This document shows, in pieces, positions 37,610-49,510 of a stretch of 64,000 bases of DNA. Both the position numbers and the translations under genes were made by a program. The stretch spans positions 30,923,980 through 30,987,979 of the forward strand of contig OX457074.1 in NCBI GenBank assembly GCA_949752795.1. Direction: 5' to 3'. Position 1 is the stretch's first letter. Each line of letters begins with the position of its first letter. Under the pieces are notes generated by a model. The model saw only the letters and a list, made by a program, of their open reading frames with translations. It was not told where the DNA came from and searched no databases. This DNA comes from Hyperoodon ampullatus. Taxonomy: Eukaryota; Chordata; Mammalia; Artiodactyla; Ziphiidae.

Positions 37610-37850
37610 TAGTCCTTGAGTTGCAAAGGACAAAAAAATTATTTGGTAAATGTAACTGGAAAGAAACTAGCTTCAGATAAAGCTGGATCCAGCTCTCAGA
37701 CATCATCAGGAGCCTTCCTCTGGGTTTCCTTTTCTGCTGGTTTACTTTATTCTCATCAGCTTTCCCTGGCCTGCATGACCCCCAGAGCTCCAGGTTTATA
37801 TCATATGAGCTTAGCGCCCCCCAAGAGAAAGCTCAGTAAACGTTTGTCAA
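37610..37850. repeat. Unclassified old interspersed repeat
   Basis: Shares the order 'agctggatccag', 'tttattctcatcagc' with the repeat at 45.13-45.46 kb ('agctggatccag', 'ctttattctcaggcc'). These are two copies of one old family, name not assigned. Confidence 0.45.
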
Positions 37851-38019
37851 GTGAATGCTAAAGCACAGATAAGGTAGGGGTTTGAGTCCAGTCGAGTCCC
37901 AGCCCAGCCTCTGGGAGAGGAGCCCGGCACCCATGGTCACTCGGACACAGCACAGGGCCTGTTCCTCTGCATGGAACACCATCGTCTCTGAAATGTCAGA
38001 GAGTGGACATGGCATTTGC

Positions 38020-38160
38020 TGCACACCAGGCTGTGTCTTGACTTGAGCACTTTACAGATATTAACCTATAGAAACCGCATGGCAGCCCTGTGAGTCTGTC
38101 ACAGTCCCTATCTCCTGGAAGGGAAACTGAGTCACAGAGAAGTGAGGTGGCCAGCCCAAG
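38020..38160 (-). repeat. MIR fragment
   Basis: 'gagcactttacagatattaa', then 'gggaaactgagtcacagaga', is the antisense MIR order. Confidence 0.75.
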
Positions 38161-39039
38161 GCAGGGCTGGAGCCACAGGGCCACTCAACATGCCGGGCTC
38201 GGGGGGCTCCACCTCCCGCAGGGGCAGGAGTGCTATCCTGAAGCCCTCGTCTGCCCAGGGGTGCAGAGGACAGCACCGACGCTCACTCTGCCAGGCCGCC
38301 CTGGGGTTACTATGGGATGGAGCCTGGAGGAGTCGAAGTTTCCAGCGGCTGAGAATTGGGTCTGGTCCCAGTCTTCCCGTCTGTAAAATGAGCAGGCCTC
38401 TCCACTCAAAAGCACGGCTCTCGTGTCATGCTGGACCACCTGCTTTCCGTGATGTCCCCCGAGGTAGCCACACGTGGCTTCAAAAACCTGAGCTGTGGGT
38501 GGTGTGACCGAGAAACCACAGAAAACATTTTTTTATCTCCTTTAATGAGTGGAAATTCAGACAGCCCCACGTGGCTACTGACACCTCTATGAGCAGCCAC
38601 CTCCAGGGCTCCAGACGGTCGATCGAACGTGGGTTTTCATCTTGGTTTTGTTCTGTCTGCTAGTTACCCGCCCTTCCCCCGCTCCACCAGGCAGGTGGCC
38701 CCGGCATTTCCTCTCCAAGGGAGTTTTGCTGGTGTCTCTCTCTCGGCCAGAAAGAGGCCGTCACCTGTCCTGACCCACAGCCCTGCCAGATAAGATGGCC
38801 AGACTCTGAGTGGCCTGAGTACCTTTGCGTCACTGAAGGGGACAGGAGCTCCAATAACGGCTGAGATCTAGTTTCCCAGCAGCCAGCTGGAGGCGGGCTT
38901 AGCACAGGATTTAAACTGATCTAAAGACAGGAAGGAAGCAGGCTGCTTGTGGCACACCTGCATTTTCAGCTGGGTCTGTACCAGGTACACACACCTACTC
39001 CCTACCGGTGTGGGAGCGCTGCCCATCTGTGCCCCACAC

Positions 39040-39076
39040 CCCAGCATGCACACACTCACACACACACACACGCAGG
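39040..39076. repeat. CA-rich simple repeat
   Basis: An interrupted (CA)n tract. It explains the His/Thr-rich open frames here. Confidence 0.9.
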
Positions 39077-39424
39077 TGTGGACACAGCCCTGCTCTGTGG
39101 GCTTCCTCCTGCCGGGCTCCCAGCAAGGGCTGGGGGTAATGACATCCTGTGCCCTCTGGTCCCAGGCCAGGAGGAGCCCTGCCACCTTCTCCAGGGTGAC
39201 CCCAGCTGCACCCTGAGCCCCAGGAGCTGGGCAGAGGTCAGGCATCCCCAGGAGCCCAGGCCTGAGCTCAGGGTCCAGCAGCTCTGGGCCCCGGCCACCT
39301 CCCTCCCCTCTAGCTGCCCCTGGGGGTCTGCAGGAGTGAGTGACCACCCCCTACCCTACACACTCACCTCCCAGCTCTGAGTGAGCAGTGGGCAGGGAGG
39401 GGTCTCAGGGTGGTAGCCGAGAAG

Positions 39425-39875
39425 TCCTAAAATGTAAGTGGATTCGCTTCCTGTGGCCCCTGTAACAGAGCCCCACAAACGGGGTGGCTTAAAGCACGGA
39501 CATTTATTCTCTCTCGGTTCTGGAGGCCGGAAGTCCAGAACTAGTATCGCTGGGCCGAATCAAGGTGCTGTCGGGCACACTCCCTCCTCTACCAGCTTCC
39601 GTGGCTTCCTAGGCCCGTGGCTGTAGCCCTGCCCCCGTCTCTGCCTCTGTGGCCCCATGGCCTCCTCCCCGGCGGATCACATCCCTTCGGCCTCTCTCAG
39701 AGGACACTTGTGTGGCATTTAGGGCCACGTAGATGATCCAGGACGATCTCCCCACCTCAAGGTCCTCAACTCAATCACGCCCTCAAAGACTCCTTTTGCT
39801 GTTTATATAAGTGACATCCAGGTCCCAGGGGTTGGGGCGTGGGTGTCTTTGGGGGCCGTTTTCAGTGGGCCACAG
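39425..39875 (-). mobile_element. MLT1-like LTR, antisense
   Basis: The order 'gtaacagagccccacaaacg', 'gacatttattctctctcggt', 'ttctggaggccggaagtcc', then 'cctcaactcaatcacgccct', is the reverse complement of the MaLR-type LTR family present elsewhere in the window. The exact subfamily is not assigned. Confidence 0.55.
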
Positions 39876-41059
39876 AGAGCCACGCAGGGTCTGAGCTGTG
39901 CCCGCTCCTGAAGCTGGCTCTGGCAGTGACCAGTGCATGACCGAGGGGGGCCAGGTACAGCGACAGACCCCGGATCCTGTGTGGTACCAACGTCACGGGC
40001 CTCAGGGGCCTGCGGTCCCTGCCTGGGGGGACCCCCAGAATGAAGGGCATGGGGGCAATGGGGCCGGGGCTGGCGGTTGGGGGATTGAGCATGGGGAGGG
40101 CACCTGGGCCGCCTCCTACCTTCCTGAAACCCCCTTGACAGGTTAGAAACTGGCAGGACCAGCCCACGGGACAGGCGCCGCAGCTCCAGGCCCAGAGAGG
40201 TGGACGCAAGGTAGACCCGCCCCAGGACACACGGCAACAGGTGGCAGCAGTGGGCCCCTCTGGTGACCCAGGCCCCCTCGCTCTTGGTGTCTCTTCAGGC
40301 TGCCCGAGCCAGGCTTTGAGCTGGTCTTGGAGGCTGGGCAGGAAGTGGGGAGGAGGAGGGGAGTGGAGGAAGTCTGAGAGCTGAACGGACCCATGGATGC
40401 TTCCTGACTTCCGGAGGGAGGGGCCCGGGGTGTGAGGGCTCGTGGGGCAGATTCCTCCTTTCGGGGCCCCAGCAACCCCCGAGGGGATTGGATCCACAGT
40501 GCCCACGTTCACCCCACGAGTGTTTCTTGAGGGCCTGTCGCGGCCCCTCCCGGCCCGTTCCCTCTGCCTGTTGCCAGCTCCCAGCCCCCAGGCCCTGGGG
40601 GCTGCAGAGAGGAGGTGGGCAGGGATTTGCTTGGCTGGGGCTGGTGCCCTACCTGGGAAAGCAGGAGGGGTGGAGGAAGGGGTGAGACCCCTGCCCTGGA
40701 CTCCGAGGGCACATGCCCACAGCCGCATGTGCAGGCACACGACCCCACCCTCACTCACCTGGGCCTGCGGACCTCACAAAGAGCAGGCCCCTTGCCTAAG
40801 GCAAGCATGAGGACAGTCGCTCAGGCCAAAGCCCCCAAGTGCCCTGGACTCCTCTCCTTCTGACCCTGTCAATTTTACCTTCAGAATATATCTGGGATTA
40901 GAACTTTCACAACCCATGGCCCACACCCTGGCCAGTCCCTGTGGTTGCCCAACTGGACAGGTGTTCCCCTCACTCAGTGTCATAGCCAGAGGTCTCTCCG
41001 TGGCCACCCATGCCCGTCCTGACCATCTCTGGCCCACAGGCCTCCTCCCGTCCCCCTCA

Positions 41060-41310
41060 CTCCGGCCTCAGGGCCTTTGCACCTGCTGTTCCCGTGGCAG
41101 GGCAGGCACCCCTCTCCAGCTCTCCACGACTTCCTACTTAAGTAATTCAGAGCCAGTTTCTCACAACTAGCCTGTGTATTTACTTATCTATGTGTTTGTC
41201 TGTCTCCCCCCACCCCCCAGAATGTCAGCTCCACGAGGACATGAATTTGTGTCTGCTTTCGTCACCATTGCTCCCTGCCCAGTCCCACACCTGGCACAAG
41301 GCAGACCCTA
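41060..41310 (+). repeat. L2 LINE 3' fragment
   Basis: 'cagggcctttgcacctgctg', 'tgtctgtctccccccacccc', 'cagaatgtcagctccacgag' are in L2 order. Confidence 0.85.
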
Positions 41311-42649
41311 CCGGCTGTGGACTACAGGAAGCCGCAGATGCAGGTGGACAGCCGTGGAGACGGTACAGGTGAACAGCACCGCGGTCCACCACGCCCGCCG
41401 GGCCCCAGCCCCTCTCCTCCTCCTGTCATTCAGCCCTGACACATCACAGCCGGGAGGGACGCAGGCAGCCCGGGTGCAGCTGCTCCATCGAGTGGAAGGG
41501 GAGACCGAGGCGGGAGGTTGAAGCCCAGGATGTGGCTCCCTGCCCAGCCTGCCCCTGCTGGCTTGGTCACCTCCCAATCCGACTCCGCAGCCCGGGAGTG
41601 TGCAGTCACCACGCACGCTCCCACCAGCCAGGCCTCCAGCCCCATCTTGGCCGGAGGAGCTTATCACCGATGACTTTTCAGACAGAAATCGATAGAAAAC
41701 GTTTTATCTCCTTCCCCAGGGGCAGCCGGGCCTGAGAGCAGAGCTGGCTCCGTTACTATGGTGACCCTCCTGGACCTCCCCACTCCCTCCCCTCCCCCTC
41801 CTCCACTCCCTCCCCTGGTGCCCCCACTCCCCTTGTCCCCTCCCCACAGCTCCCACCCTGCTGCCTGGTGGCTGCAGCATTGCCATTTTGTGGGCCTGAG
41901 AGGGAGCGGCCTCGGGGCCCCTCAGCCCACCCAAACGTGACCTTGGGGCCCTCTGCTTCCACACCAAAGCAGCTCTGGAGGCCAGCTTGGGCCTCATCCC
42001 TCTGCCAGGCACTGTCCTCCCTGTCTGTGACAATTCTCTGATCATTCAGCTCAGTTTCCCCTCTGTACAATCAGACGGGGAACAATTCCTCCCTATAGGG
42101 CACTATGGGCACCCTGGGAGACTGGACCTGTAAAGGCAGGGAGCACAGGGCTTGGCTGTGGTCAAGAAACGCCAGCCACTGTAGATAAGCCTCGATCTGC
42201 ACATCTGCAGAATGGGTACACGAGAGATTATGGTTGTCGAGTCTAAATGAGAGAGGAAAAACCGTCTGGCCCTCTGCCTGGCACATTCTAAACGGTGCAT
42301 TCTCTGGAAGGACCATCGTCCAGGCCCTGCTGTGGGGGTGGGAGGAGGTGGGAGGGACAGCTGTGCCCCACCCTCCACCGAGGCTCCCTGGCCACGGCCT
42401 CCTTGTGGCCCGCCGTGGACAGTGATGCCTCATGGGGCCCACGTAACCTGTACTCTCCCTCCACGCCACAGAGCTGTGTGGATTTTCTTCCTGCCTGCAG
42501 GCTGGGGTCGCGTTCTGCCTCGAGTGCTCTGCCCCACGTGGTCAGCCAGGCCACAAACCTCCAGGATGGGAGGCACTACGTATAGCACAGAGACTGGAGC
42601 CAGACCACTGGGCGTGTCTCACCTCTGCCGCTTGGGGACACTTCTGTGG

Positions 42650-42995
42650 CTGCTGAATAATGGCCCCAGAGATATCCACACCCCAATCCCCAGAAACTGT
42701 GAGTGTGACCTCAGGTGTCAGAAGGGACTCTGCAGGTGTGATTAAAGATCCTGAGATGCAGGGATGGTCCCGCCTTATGCAGGTGGGCCTTAAATGTCAT
42801 CACAAGTGTCCTTTCAGGAGAGAAGCAGGGGAGAACTGACACAGGCGAGGAGAGGTGACGATGCAAGCAGAGACACAAGGAAGGGGCCACGAGCCGAGGG
42901 GCGCAGGCGGTCCCTGGAATCTGAAAAGGGCGAGACACCACTGTCGCCTGGAGCTGCAGGGATGCTGAGCTGGACTCCTGACCTCCAGGACTGTG
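42650..42995 (+). mobile_element. MLT1-like LTR
   Basis: 'gaataatggccccagagata', 'ccccaatccccagaaactgt', 'gcaggtgtgattaaagatcc' and 'tcctgacctccaggactgtg' are in LTR order. It is close to the usual family consensus, unlike copies A and B. Confidence 0.55.
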
Positions 42996-43344
42996 GCCTT
43001 AAAGCAGTAGGTCAGCGGCAGTGGTCATGGCAGCCACGGGAGATGCCCCCTTGGTGCCTCCGCATCTGTAAAATGGGCTGATGCAGTGCCCCCTCCCTGG
43101 GCTCTTGGGAGGCTGACCTGAGTTGACAGTGCAAAGAGCTTAGAAAACTGAGAAGTATTGTTTTTAAAATGACTGTGCAAAAAACTGGTCTGCCCTAAAG
43201 AGGACAGCACTCCTGCCCTCAAGGAACTAACTCATGACCTGGAGCCAGAGAGACTTGCAAAGAATAGTGATCACTGAGAATGTGACAGGAGGACCTCAGG
43301 TGAACGGGGGAGGTCTGAGAGGGCTTCCTGGAGGAGCCCACGCT

Positions 43345-43715
43345 TTTTTTTTTTAAAAGATTTTTATTTATTTATTTATTTATTTATTTATGGCTGCGTT
43401 GGGTCTTTGTTGCTGCGCACGGGCTTTCTCTAGTTGCGTTGAGCGGGGGCTACTCTTCGCTGGTGTGCACGGGCTTCTCATGGCGGTGGCTTCTCTTGTT
43501 GCAGAGCACGGGCTCTAGGCGTGTGGGCTTCAGTAGTTGCGGCACGTGGACTTCATTAGTTGTGGCTCACAGGATCTAGAGCGCAGGCTCAGTAGCTGTG
43601 GCGCACGGGCTTAGTTGCTCTGCGGCATGTGGGATCTTCCCGGACCAGGGATCGATCCCTGTGTCCCCTGCATTGGCAGGCGGATTCTTAACCACTGCGC
43701 CACCAGGGAAGTCCT
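43345..43715 (-). repeat. CHR-type SINE, long form
   Basis: Minus-oriented with an (ATTT)n tail at the low end. The near-perfect 13-bp target-site duplication is aggagcccacgct (43332-43344) and aggagcccactct (43716-43728). Confidence 0.92.
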
Positions 43716-44384
43716 AGGAGCCCACTCTTCATTTGAGCCTGGAAAGGTGTAGAGGGAGCTGCCAGACGGGGCAAAGAGGGAAGGGTGTCTCAGGCAGAGA
43801 CACAGAAGATAGGAGCTGAAGCAACTGAGGGACCTGTAAGGCATCCTGCAGGGAAGAGCCGGAAGGATGTGCACGGGCCAGGCCAGCCCTGGGGTGTGTG
43901 TGTGGGGAGTGCCGGCCAGGGAGGGACACCACGGAACAGAACAGGGCCACCGTGAAGAGGGTGGATGGGGGTGTTGAAACAGGGCGAGGAGACAAGTTAC
44001 AGAGGCCACAACCAAGGAGGGCGCAGAGCGTAGAACTAACAGGATTTCAGGACAGCCTGGACTAGGCAGGTGAGCAGGGGAGGCGCCAGAGAGCTTGGGG
44101 CACTTGGCCTGGACAACCATCCTCCTAACTAGCGCCAGAACCTGGCCCTCACCACACACACGCCAGGGGACGTGCCTAGGGCTGGATGTGCCTCATCTCA
44201 GCCTCAATCCTCACAGCCCTGGAATTGCGATCGTCCACGGTGTGCAGAGGGGAGACTGAGCCCAGACACAGAGCAGGGGGGTGAGGGGGTGGGGCGTAGG
44301 GGCTGGGAGGGGAAGGGCGGAATAGCTTTCATATAAACTAGGTAAGAAATGGTTTGGGGACTGCTTCTGTAATAGGTTTTTATT

Positions 44385-44460
44385 ACAAGAAAGAAGTAAA
44401 GAAAGAAGGAAGGGATGGAGCGAGGGAGGGAGAGAGGAAGGGAGGAAGGAAGGAAGAAAA
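44385..44460. repeat. Purine-rich (GA/GGAA) tract
   Basis: About 75 bp of almost uninterrupted purine on the plus strand, built of gaaa, ggaa and gagg units. This type of tract can form triplex DNA. Confidence 0.9.
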
Positions 44461-45129
44461 ATATTCATGTTTTATTAGTACCTAAGTGCTTTATTTTCAC
44501 CACTGGTAATAAGAAGAAAATCTGTACAGCCTGAAAGTATGGCAATTCAAACCTCTGTTTAAGAAAGACCTGTGACCTGCACAACCCTTAAGATGGTGCA
44601 CACGTAGTAACAGCTTAAAGTTGGAGGGGGTCTATGACCAGGAGCTCAGCTGTATCGATGAGGTTTTCTCTAGCTGACAATGGTGGATGCAGGGGTGATC
44701 ACTGAATATTTCTTGTACCTTCTTGACTATCTTAAATATTTTACAATTAAACATTGGGTGTCACTGATGATCCCCAGCTGTCCACTAAAGCTGGTCTGAG
44801 GTCCCAGCTCATATCCATCTGATGACAGGACCGCTGTCCTTGCAGCCAGCCTGAGTCCCCTCCACCACATCCTGCCTGTTTGCACAGCCCCAAGGAGGGA
44901 ACTTCCTCTGTCCTGAGGCAGTGCATGGTCTCCTCTGAACAGTTCTTATTGTGGGAAAGTTCTGCCTCATAAAGAGTCAAAATGCTGCTCCAGGTCTTTC
45001 CATTCACTGGAAACCCACAACCTGCATGTGAGTACACAAGGCCAGGGCAGCCCTTCAGATCTTTGAAGAAGTCAGTCCCCTGCCCTCCTCACCCTCATTT
45101 TTCTTCTCCAGGTAAAGCAGCCTTAGTTC

Positions 45130-45460
45130 TCTTTGAGACAAGCGACAGAAAACAAACTTAGGCTGGTTTAGGTAAACAGGTAAACTTATTGGCTTGCGTG
45201 TAATTGAGCTTCAGGTGTAGCTGGATCCAGGTGCCCAGCTGGTGTCTGTACGTGTGTTTTGACACTGCTCTCCTACATACTGGCTTTATTCTCAGGCCCA
45301 CAGCCATGAGCTTAACACCTCCTGGAGGTTCCAGCAAAGCTCAGTGCTTCCTGCAAAACTGCCAGCGGCCTTGGGTCATGTGGCCATCCCTGAACCAGCC
45401 ACTGTAGCCAGGGAAATGGGGCACTTTGATTGGTTAAACCTGAATCCTATGAACATCTCT
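45130..45460. repeat. Unclassified old interspersed repeat
   Basis: See the related copy at 37.61 kb. It ends with 'gggtcatgtggccatccctg' and 'cactttgattggttaaacc', phrases common in old mammalian repeats. Confidence 0.45.
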
Positions 45461-46158
45461 GTGTACCGGAGGTAGTGTCAGCCCAGGCTGAACCACATGG
45501 GCAGAGAGTGGGAAGGAATGTTCCCCCAGGAAATCAAGAGACAAATCAACCACCAAGAGACAGGTATGTGAGCTGGGACAAAGGTTTTCTGTCACAGAGA
45601 TCCACAACAGCTGAGACAAGGTAGGACTTTATCCCTCCCTAATGTAGCTTCCTCAGGTAGGCAGGCTGGCTGCCCAGAGCTCAAGCTGGGCCCTCAGACG
45701 CACCTGCAGCCCACTCCGCATGCCCCACTCCAGGTGCTTCCCCTCCTTGTGCTTGGTCTTCCGTGTGACAAAGGGGGGGCTCCTGAACTGGGGACGTCCC
45801 CACGGAGGCGAGCCACCAGTAAGCCAGTCCCTCAGGGTACGGGAGTCTGTCCGGAGGTGGATCCCCCTTCCCTGTCTTCCAGCCCCGGGGACCTCTCTCC
45901 CTCAGCCGGGAGTCATTGTCTCCTTTTGGCCTAGGAGAAAACTGAGGGGGAGTTCCAGGCCAAGGCACAGATGCAAAACTGAGTCTTAAGACCCCTGGGG
46001 AGGGGGGAGGATATCTCAAATCCAGTGCCTTTGGGGGCAGTCGGTGATTTAAATGTGGGTGTGGGTAGTGGTAGGGCCGCAAGAATTTAGATTCCTTAAA
46101 GGTATTTCAACTCCAAAATCTTTAGACACTTTTCTCTCCAGTCAAAACAAGCCCGCAG

Positions 46159-46373
46159 GGCTTCCCTGGTGGCGCAGTGGTTGAGAGTCCGCCTGCCGAT
46201 GCAGGGGACATGGGTTTGTGCCCCGGTCCAGGAAGATCCCACATGCCGCGGAGCAGCTAGGCCCGTGAGCCATGGCCACTGAGCCTGCGCGTCTGGAGCC
46301 TGTGCTCCGCAACGGGAGAGGCCACAACAGTGAGAGGCCCGCGTACCGCACAAAAAAACAAAACAAAACAAAA
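46159..46373 (+). repeat. CHR-type SINE, very young
   Basis: Plus-oriented, with a tail of caaaa units. The perfect 16-bp target-site duplication caaaacaagcccgcag lies at 46143-46158 and 46374-46389. It is the clearest recent insertion in the window. Confidence 0.95.
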
Positions 46374-46649
46374 CAAAACAAGCCCGCAGCCTGGACCCCA
46401 CCTCGAGGCTGCAAGTTCGACATCTTTGTAGCAAGACTGTCTTTACTGGGTGTCTGTGTTGGGCAGCGGGCCCACTCCCACCTTACCTCCCACCGCATCC
46501 CACGAAAGGTGACAAGTAGCTTCTCAGCAGAAATCTCCCGGGGGCTGGCTCTGCTGACCGACCCCTGATGGTGCCCACAGCAGACTGAGCACTCTCCTGC
46601 TCAGAAGGCTCCTCTCCCTAAATTGGGCTACCCAGCCTTCTGAAGAGGC

Positions 46650-46850
46650 CTAAGGATCACCCTCCAGAGCTCAGCTCACAGGTCACCTCCTCCAGGAAGC
46701 CTTCCCTGAATTCCTCAACAGGACCAGATCACGACACTTCGTGCCTGGGCTTCACAGCACGTTTTTCACAGGTAGCTCTAACATGGCAACCCAGAACCTA
46801 ACCCAGTGTCTGACCCACGGTGGGCACTCAATTAATATGCATGGGAGAGG
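46650..46850 (+). repeat. L2 LINE 3' fragment
   Basis: 'ctcacaggtcacctcctcca', 'ggaagccttccctgaattcc' and 'ggtgggcactcaattaatat' are L2 landmarks. Confidence 0.7.
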
Positions 46851-46854
46851 CGAA

Positions 46855-46965
46855 TAAGCTCACCTGCTGTGTGACCTTGGATGAGGGACTGACCTCTCTG
46901 AGCCTCAATTCTTTCATCTGTAAAATGAGTTGTGATGAGGGAGCACTGAGAGGATGCATGGAGTG
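46855..46965 (+). repeat. MIR fragment
   Basis: 'ctgtgtgaccttggatgagg' followed by 'tctgtaaaatgagttgtgat' is the MIR core. Confidence 0.75.
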
Positions 46966-46971
46966 TGTGAG

Positions 46972-47425
46972 GCTGAATAACGGCTCACAAAGATATCTGG
47001 GTCCCGATCCCCGTATCCTGTGAATGTTCCCTTATGTGGCAAAAAAACAGGGGGTGGAGGGTCCTTGTAGGTGTGCTTAAATTAGGGTCTTGAGATGGGA
47101 GAGTCTCCTGGATTATCCAGGTGGCCCGAATGGAATCGCAAGGGTCTTATAAGAGGAGGCAAGAAGGTCAAGGGAGGAAGCAGGAGCTGTGACAACAGAA
47201 GCAATTATTTCCTGCCTTTTCTGGTTCCTGGAGGTCACCAAGGGGGCACGAGCCATGACATGCACGTGGCCTCCAGAAGCTAGAAAAGGCAGGGAACGGA
47301 CTCTCCTGTTGATGCTGATTTCGGACATCTGCCCTCCAGAACTGTAGAGAATAAAGTTGGGTTGTTTTAAGCCACTATATGTGTGGTCATTTGTCGCAGC
47401 AGCCCTAGGAAACTCACACCCACGG
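46972..47425 (+). mobile_element. MLT1-like LTR, nearly full length
   Basis: 'gatccccgtatcctgtgaat', 'gggtcttgagatgggagagt', 'cctggattatccaggtggcc', 'ccctccagaactgtagagaa' and 'gcagccctaggaaactcac' follow the full LTR order. Confidence 0.6.
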
Positions 47426-47739
47426 AAAGCATCTGGTGCACGAGCCCTCAGAATGGCAGTGGTTAGTGCCTAGACCACACCATCTCCTCCTCCCCCCGGG
47501 ACACCCCCTCTTCTCACCGCCCACTGAGGTCCCTGGTGCCAGGCCTTCCCTGGGTTGTTCCCAGAGCAGGGGAGGGCAGGGAGGGCAGGAGGCTGGACAC
47601 AGCAGGGGGTAGAAGCCCCTGGATGTATGGAAGCCCCGTTCCCCCTCCTCTAGCTTGTGACCTAAAGCACTAACAGTGTTCACGGCCTCTAGGCTCCGGG
47701 CTCCACGCTCCACACTCCCACTTCCTTTAGTCCTCAGGA

Positions 47740-47885
47740 ACCCTGGGAAGTAGGTGCTACTCTTACCCCCATTTTACAGATGAGGAAACCGCAACTCAGC
47801 ACGTCAACTGGTTTTTCCAAAGCCTCCCAGGTGGGCCCAGAGAAGCCAGACTTAGAGACGAGGTCTGTCTCCCCCAGAACCTGTG
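47740..47885 (-). repeat. MIR fragment
   Basis: 'cccattttacagatgaggaa' with the following 'accgcaactcagc' is the antisense MIR core. Confidence 0.75.
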
Positions 47886-48479
47886 CTTAAAGCCACGCTG
47901 TGCACCTTCTTATCCCACTTCTGCCCGGCTCTCAAGCTCGCCCTTGGGGGTGGTGGCTGAGTTGGGTGCAGGTCTTGGGTCTTGCTTGTCACCTTAGCTT
48001 GAGACCCTGGACCGATGACTTCACTGCTCTGTGCCTCAGTTTCCTCGTGAACAAAAGTGGTGGGCTTGCCTCCTGGGGGGTGGGGGGCCGTGGGTGTCAG
48101 GATCAGATGAGAGGACGTGTAGACAGGGGGACAGTCCTCTGTCACAGAGTAAGAGCACCGTACCCACCACCTGGCCTTACCTACAGGTGAGGAGGCTTTA
48201 GTTCCCGGGACCCCGACTCCTTGACAACCCTCCCCTGCCCGTGGGACCAACAGACCCCAGAGGCTGGGTGGGAGCAGGAGGCCTTCTGCCTCAGCTGTGG
48301 CGAGTCGAGGCGGCTTTGGGGCAGGAAGTCAGGGAGTCTGTAAGCTCATAATAGGTTCACTCACCCATTCATTCAGCATTCCTCTGCCCAAGCTCTGCCG
48401 ATGTCACTAGAATTGCATCCAAGGTCCCCACCAGGCCCTGGTAGCCCTGAAGACCCGGGTCCTCCCTACGGCTCTGCCT

Positions 48480-48740
48480 GTCCCCCTGCTCTCTCCTGCC
48501 TCAGGGCTTTTGCACTTGCTCCTCCCCCTGCCAGGAACGGTCAGTTCCCTGCTCACACGCGGCTAAGTAGCCCCTGTTCTTCACTTCACTAATGACTAGC
48601 GCTCATTACTCCCTGGAACGATCTTCCTCACGTGTGGAAGCATTTGTTTGCTGTCTGTCTCTGCCCACCAGGGTGCCAGCCCCATGACGACAGGACCACT
48701 TGTCTCTGCTGATTCTGCGTCCAGCGAGGTGCCAGTAAGT
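48480..48740 (+). repeat. L2 LINE 3' fragment
   Basis: 'ctcagggcttttgcacttgc', 'cctgccaggaacggtcagtt' and the downstream 'gccccatgacgacaggacca' are L2 landmarks. Confidence 0.65.
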
Positions 48741-49499
48741 GAAGAAATCCATGCTCGGCGGCCTACTGAGCTTAGAGGTCGGAACGTTTCCCACCCAGAC
48801 TGTGAAGGGGAGGTCACAGGAGGGCTGTGGTGGGTGAGGGCGGGAGCCTGGCCCAGCGACCCGGCCAGAGCCTGGGAGCATCTGAAGACCGGTGCCGGTC
48901 CACGTCCTCCGCCCGAGGTTCCGGCCCCGACCCCGACCCCGACCCCGGCCCGCGAGTCCTTGAGGGCCCCCCCCCGAGTCCCCCCGCCAAGCCCCCTCCC
49001 CCCAGGCCCGCGGCGGGTGAGGGCCGCCAGGGGGTGCTGTCGGGGCGCGCGGCCCACCTGGCTCCCGGGCGGCGAGCGAGCGCAGCCAGGCGGCCGGGAA
49101 CTTTTCTCCTCGCGCTCTCGCCGCCTTCTCCCCCCGCGCGCCGCCCGCCGCCGGCTCTTCCTGCGCGGAGGGGACCGCATTTCCCCGCGGCCCTGCGACG
49201 CCAGCAGGCCCGGCGGTGCGCAGCCAGGGCCCGGTCCCCGCGCCCCGGGCGCCGCCCCTGCCCGCGGCTGCGCTCGGAAGGCGAGGTGCGGAGCGAGGCG
49301 CGGCCGGAGCGAGAGCGCGCCGAGCAGGCCGCCCAACCCGCCGCCCGAGCGCCGGCTCGAGGAGGGGGCGCCGAGGCCCACCCTCGTTCCTGCCTGGCTG
49401 CTGGCCGGCCGGGCCGCCGCGCGCCGACCCCCATGGCCTCCCGGGTCTCCGGGCAGCGAAGTCGCAGCGCCAGACCCCGGGCCCCCGAGTGAGCGCGCG

Positions 49500-49510
49500 C
49501 TGAGGTGAGC
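49500..49510 (+). other. Consensus 5' splice donor in the CpG island
   Basis: CTGAG|GTGAGC places the exon end at 49504. It marks the probable end of a non-coding first exon on the plus strand. No protein frame with known similarity precedes it. Confidence 0.45.

Larger units (their letters stand above)
21300..48860. other. Intergenic region between PEMT and the next CpG island
   Basis: About 27.5 kb with no supportable protein-coding gene. The recognisable content is repeats, listed separately. Unassigned unique stretches include roughly 21.6-23.8, 29.0-31.0, 31.6-32.6, 34.0-34.5, 38.2-39.4, 40.0-41.0 and 43.0-43.3 kb. Across these I see only short, overlapping, non-conserved open frames and no convincing splice-bounded exon set. 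Confidence 0.7.
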
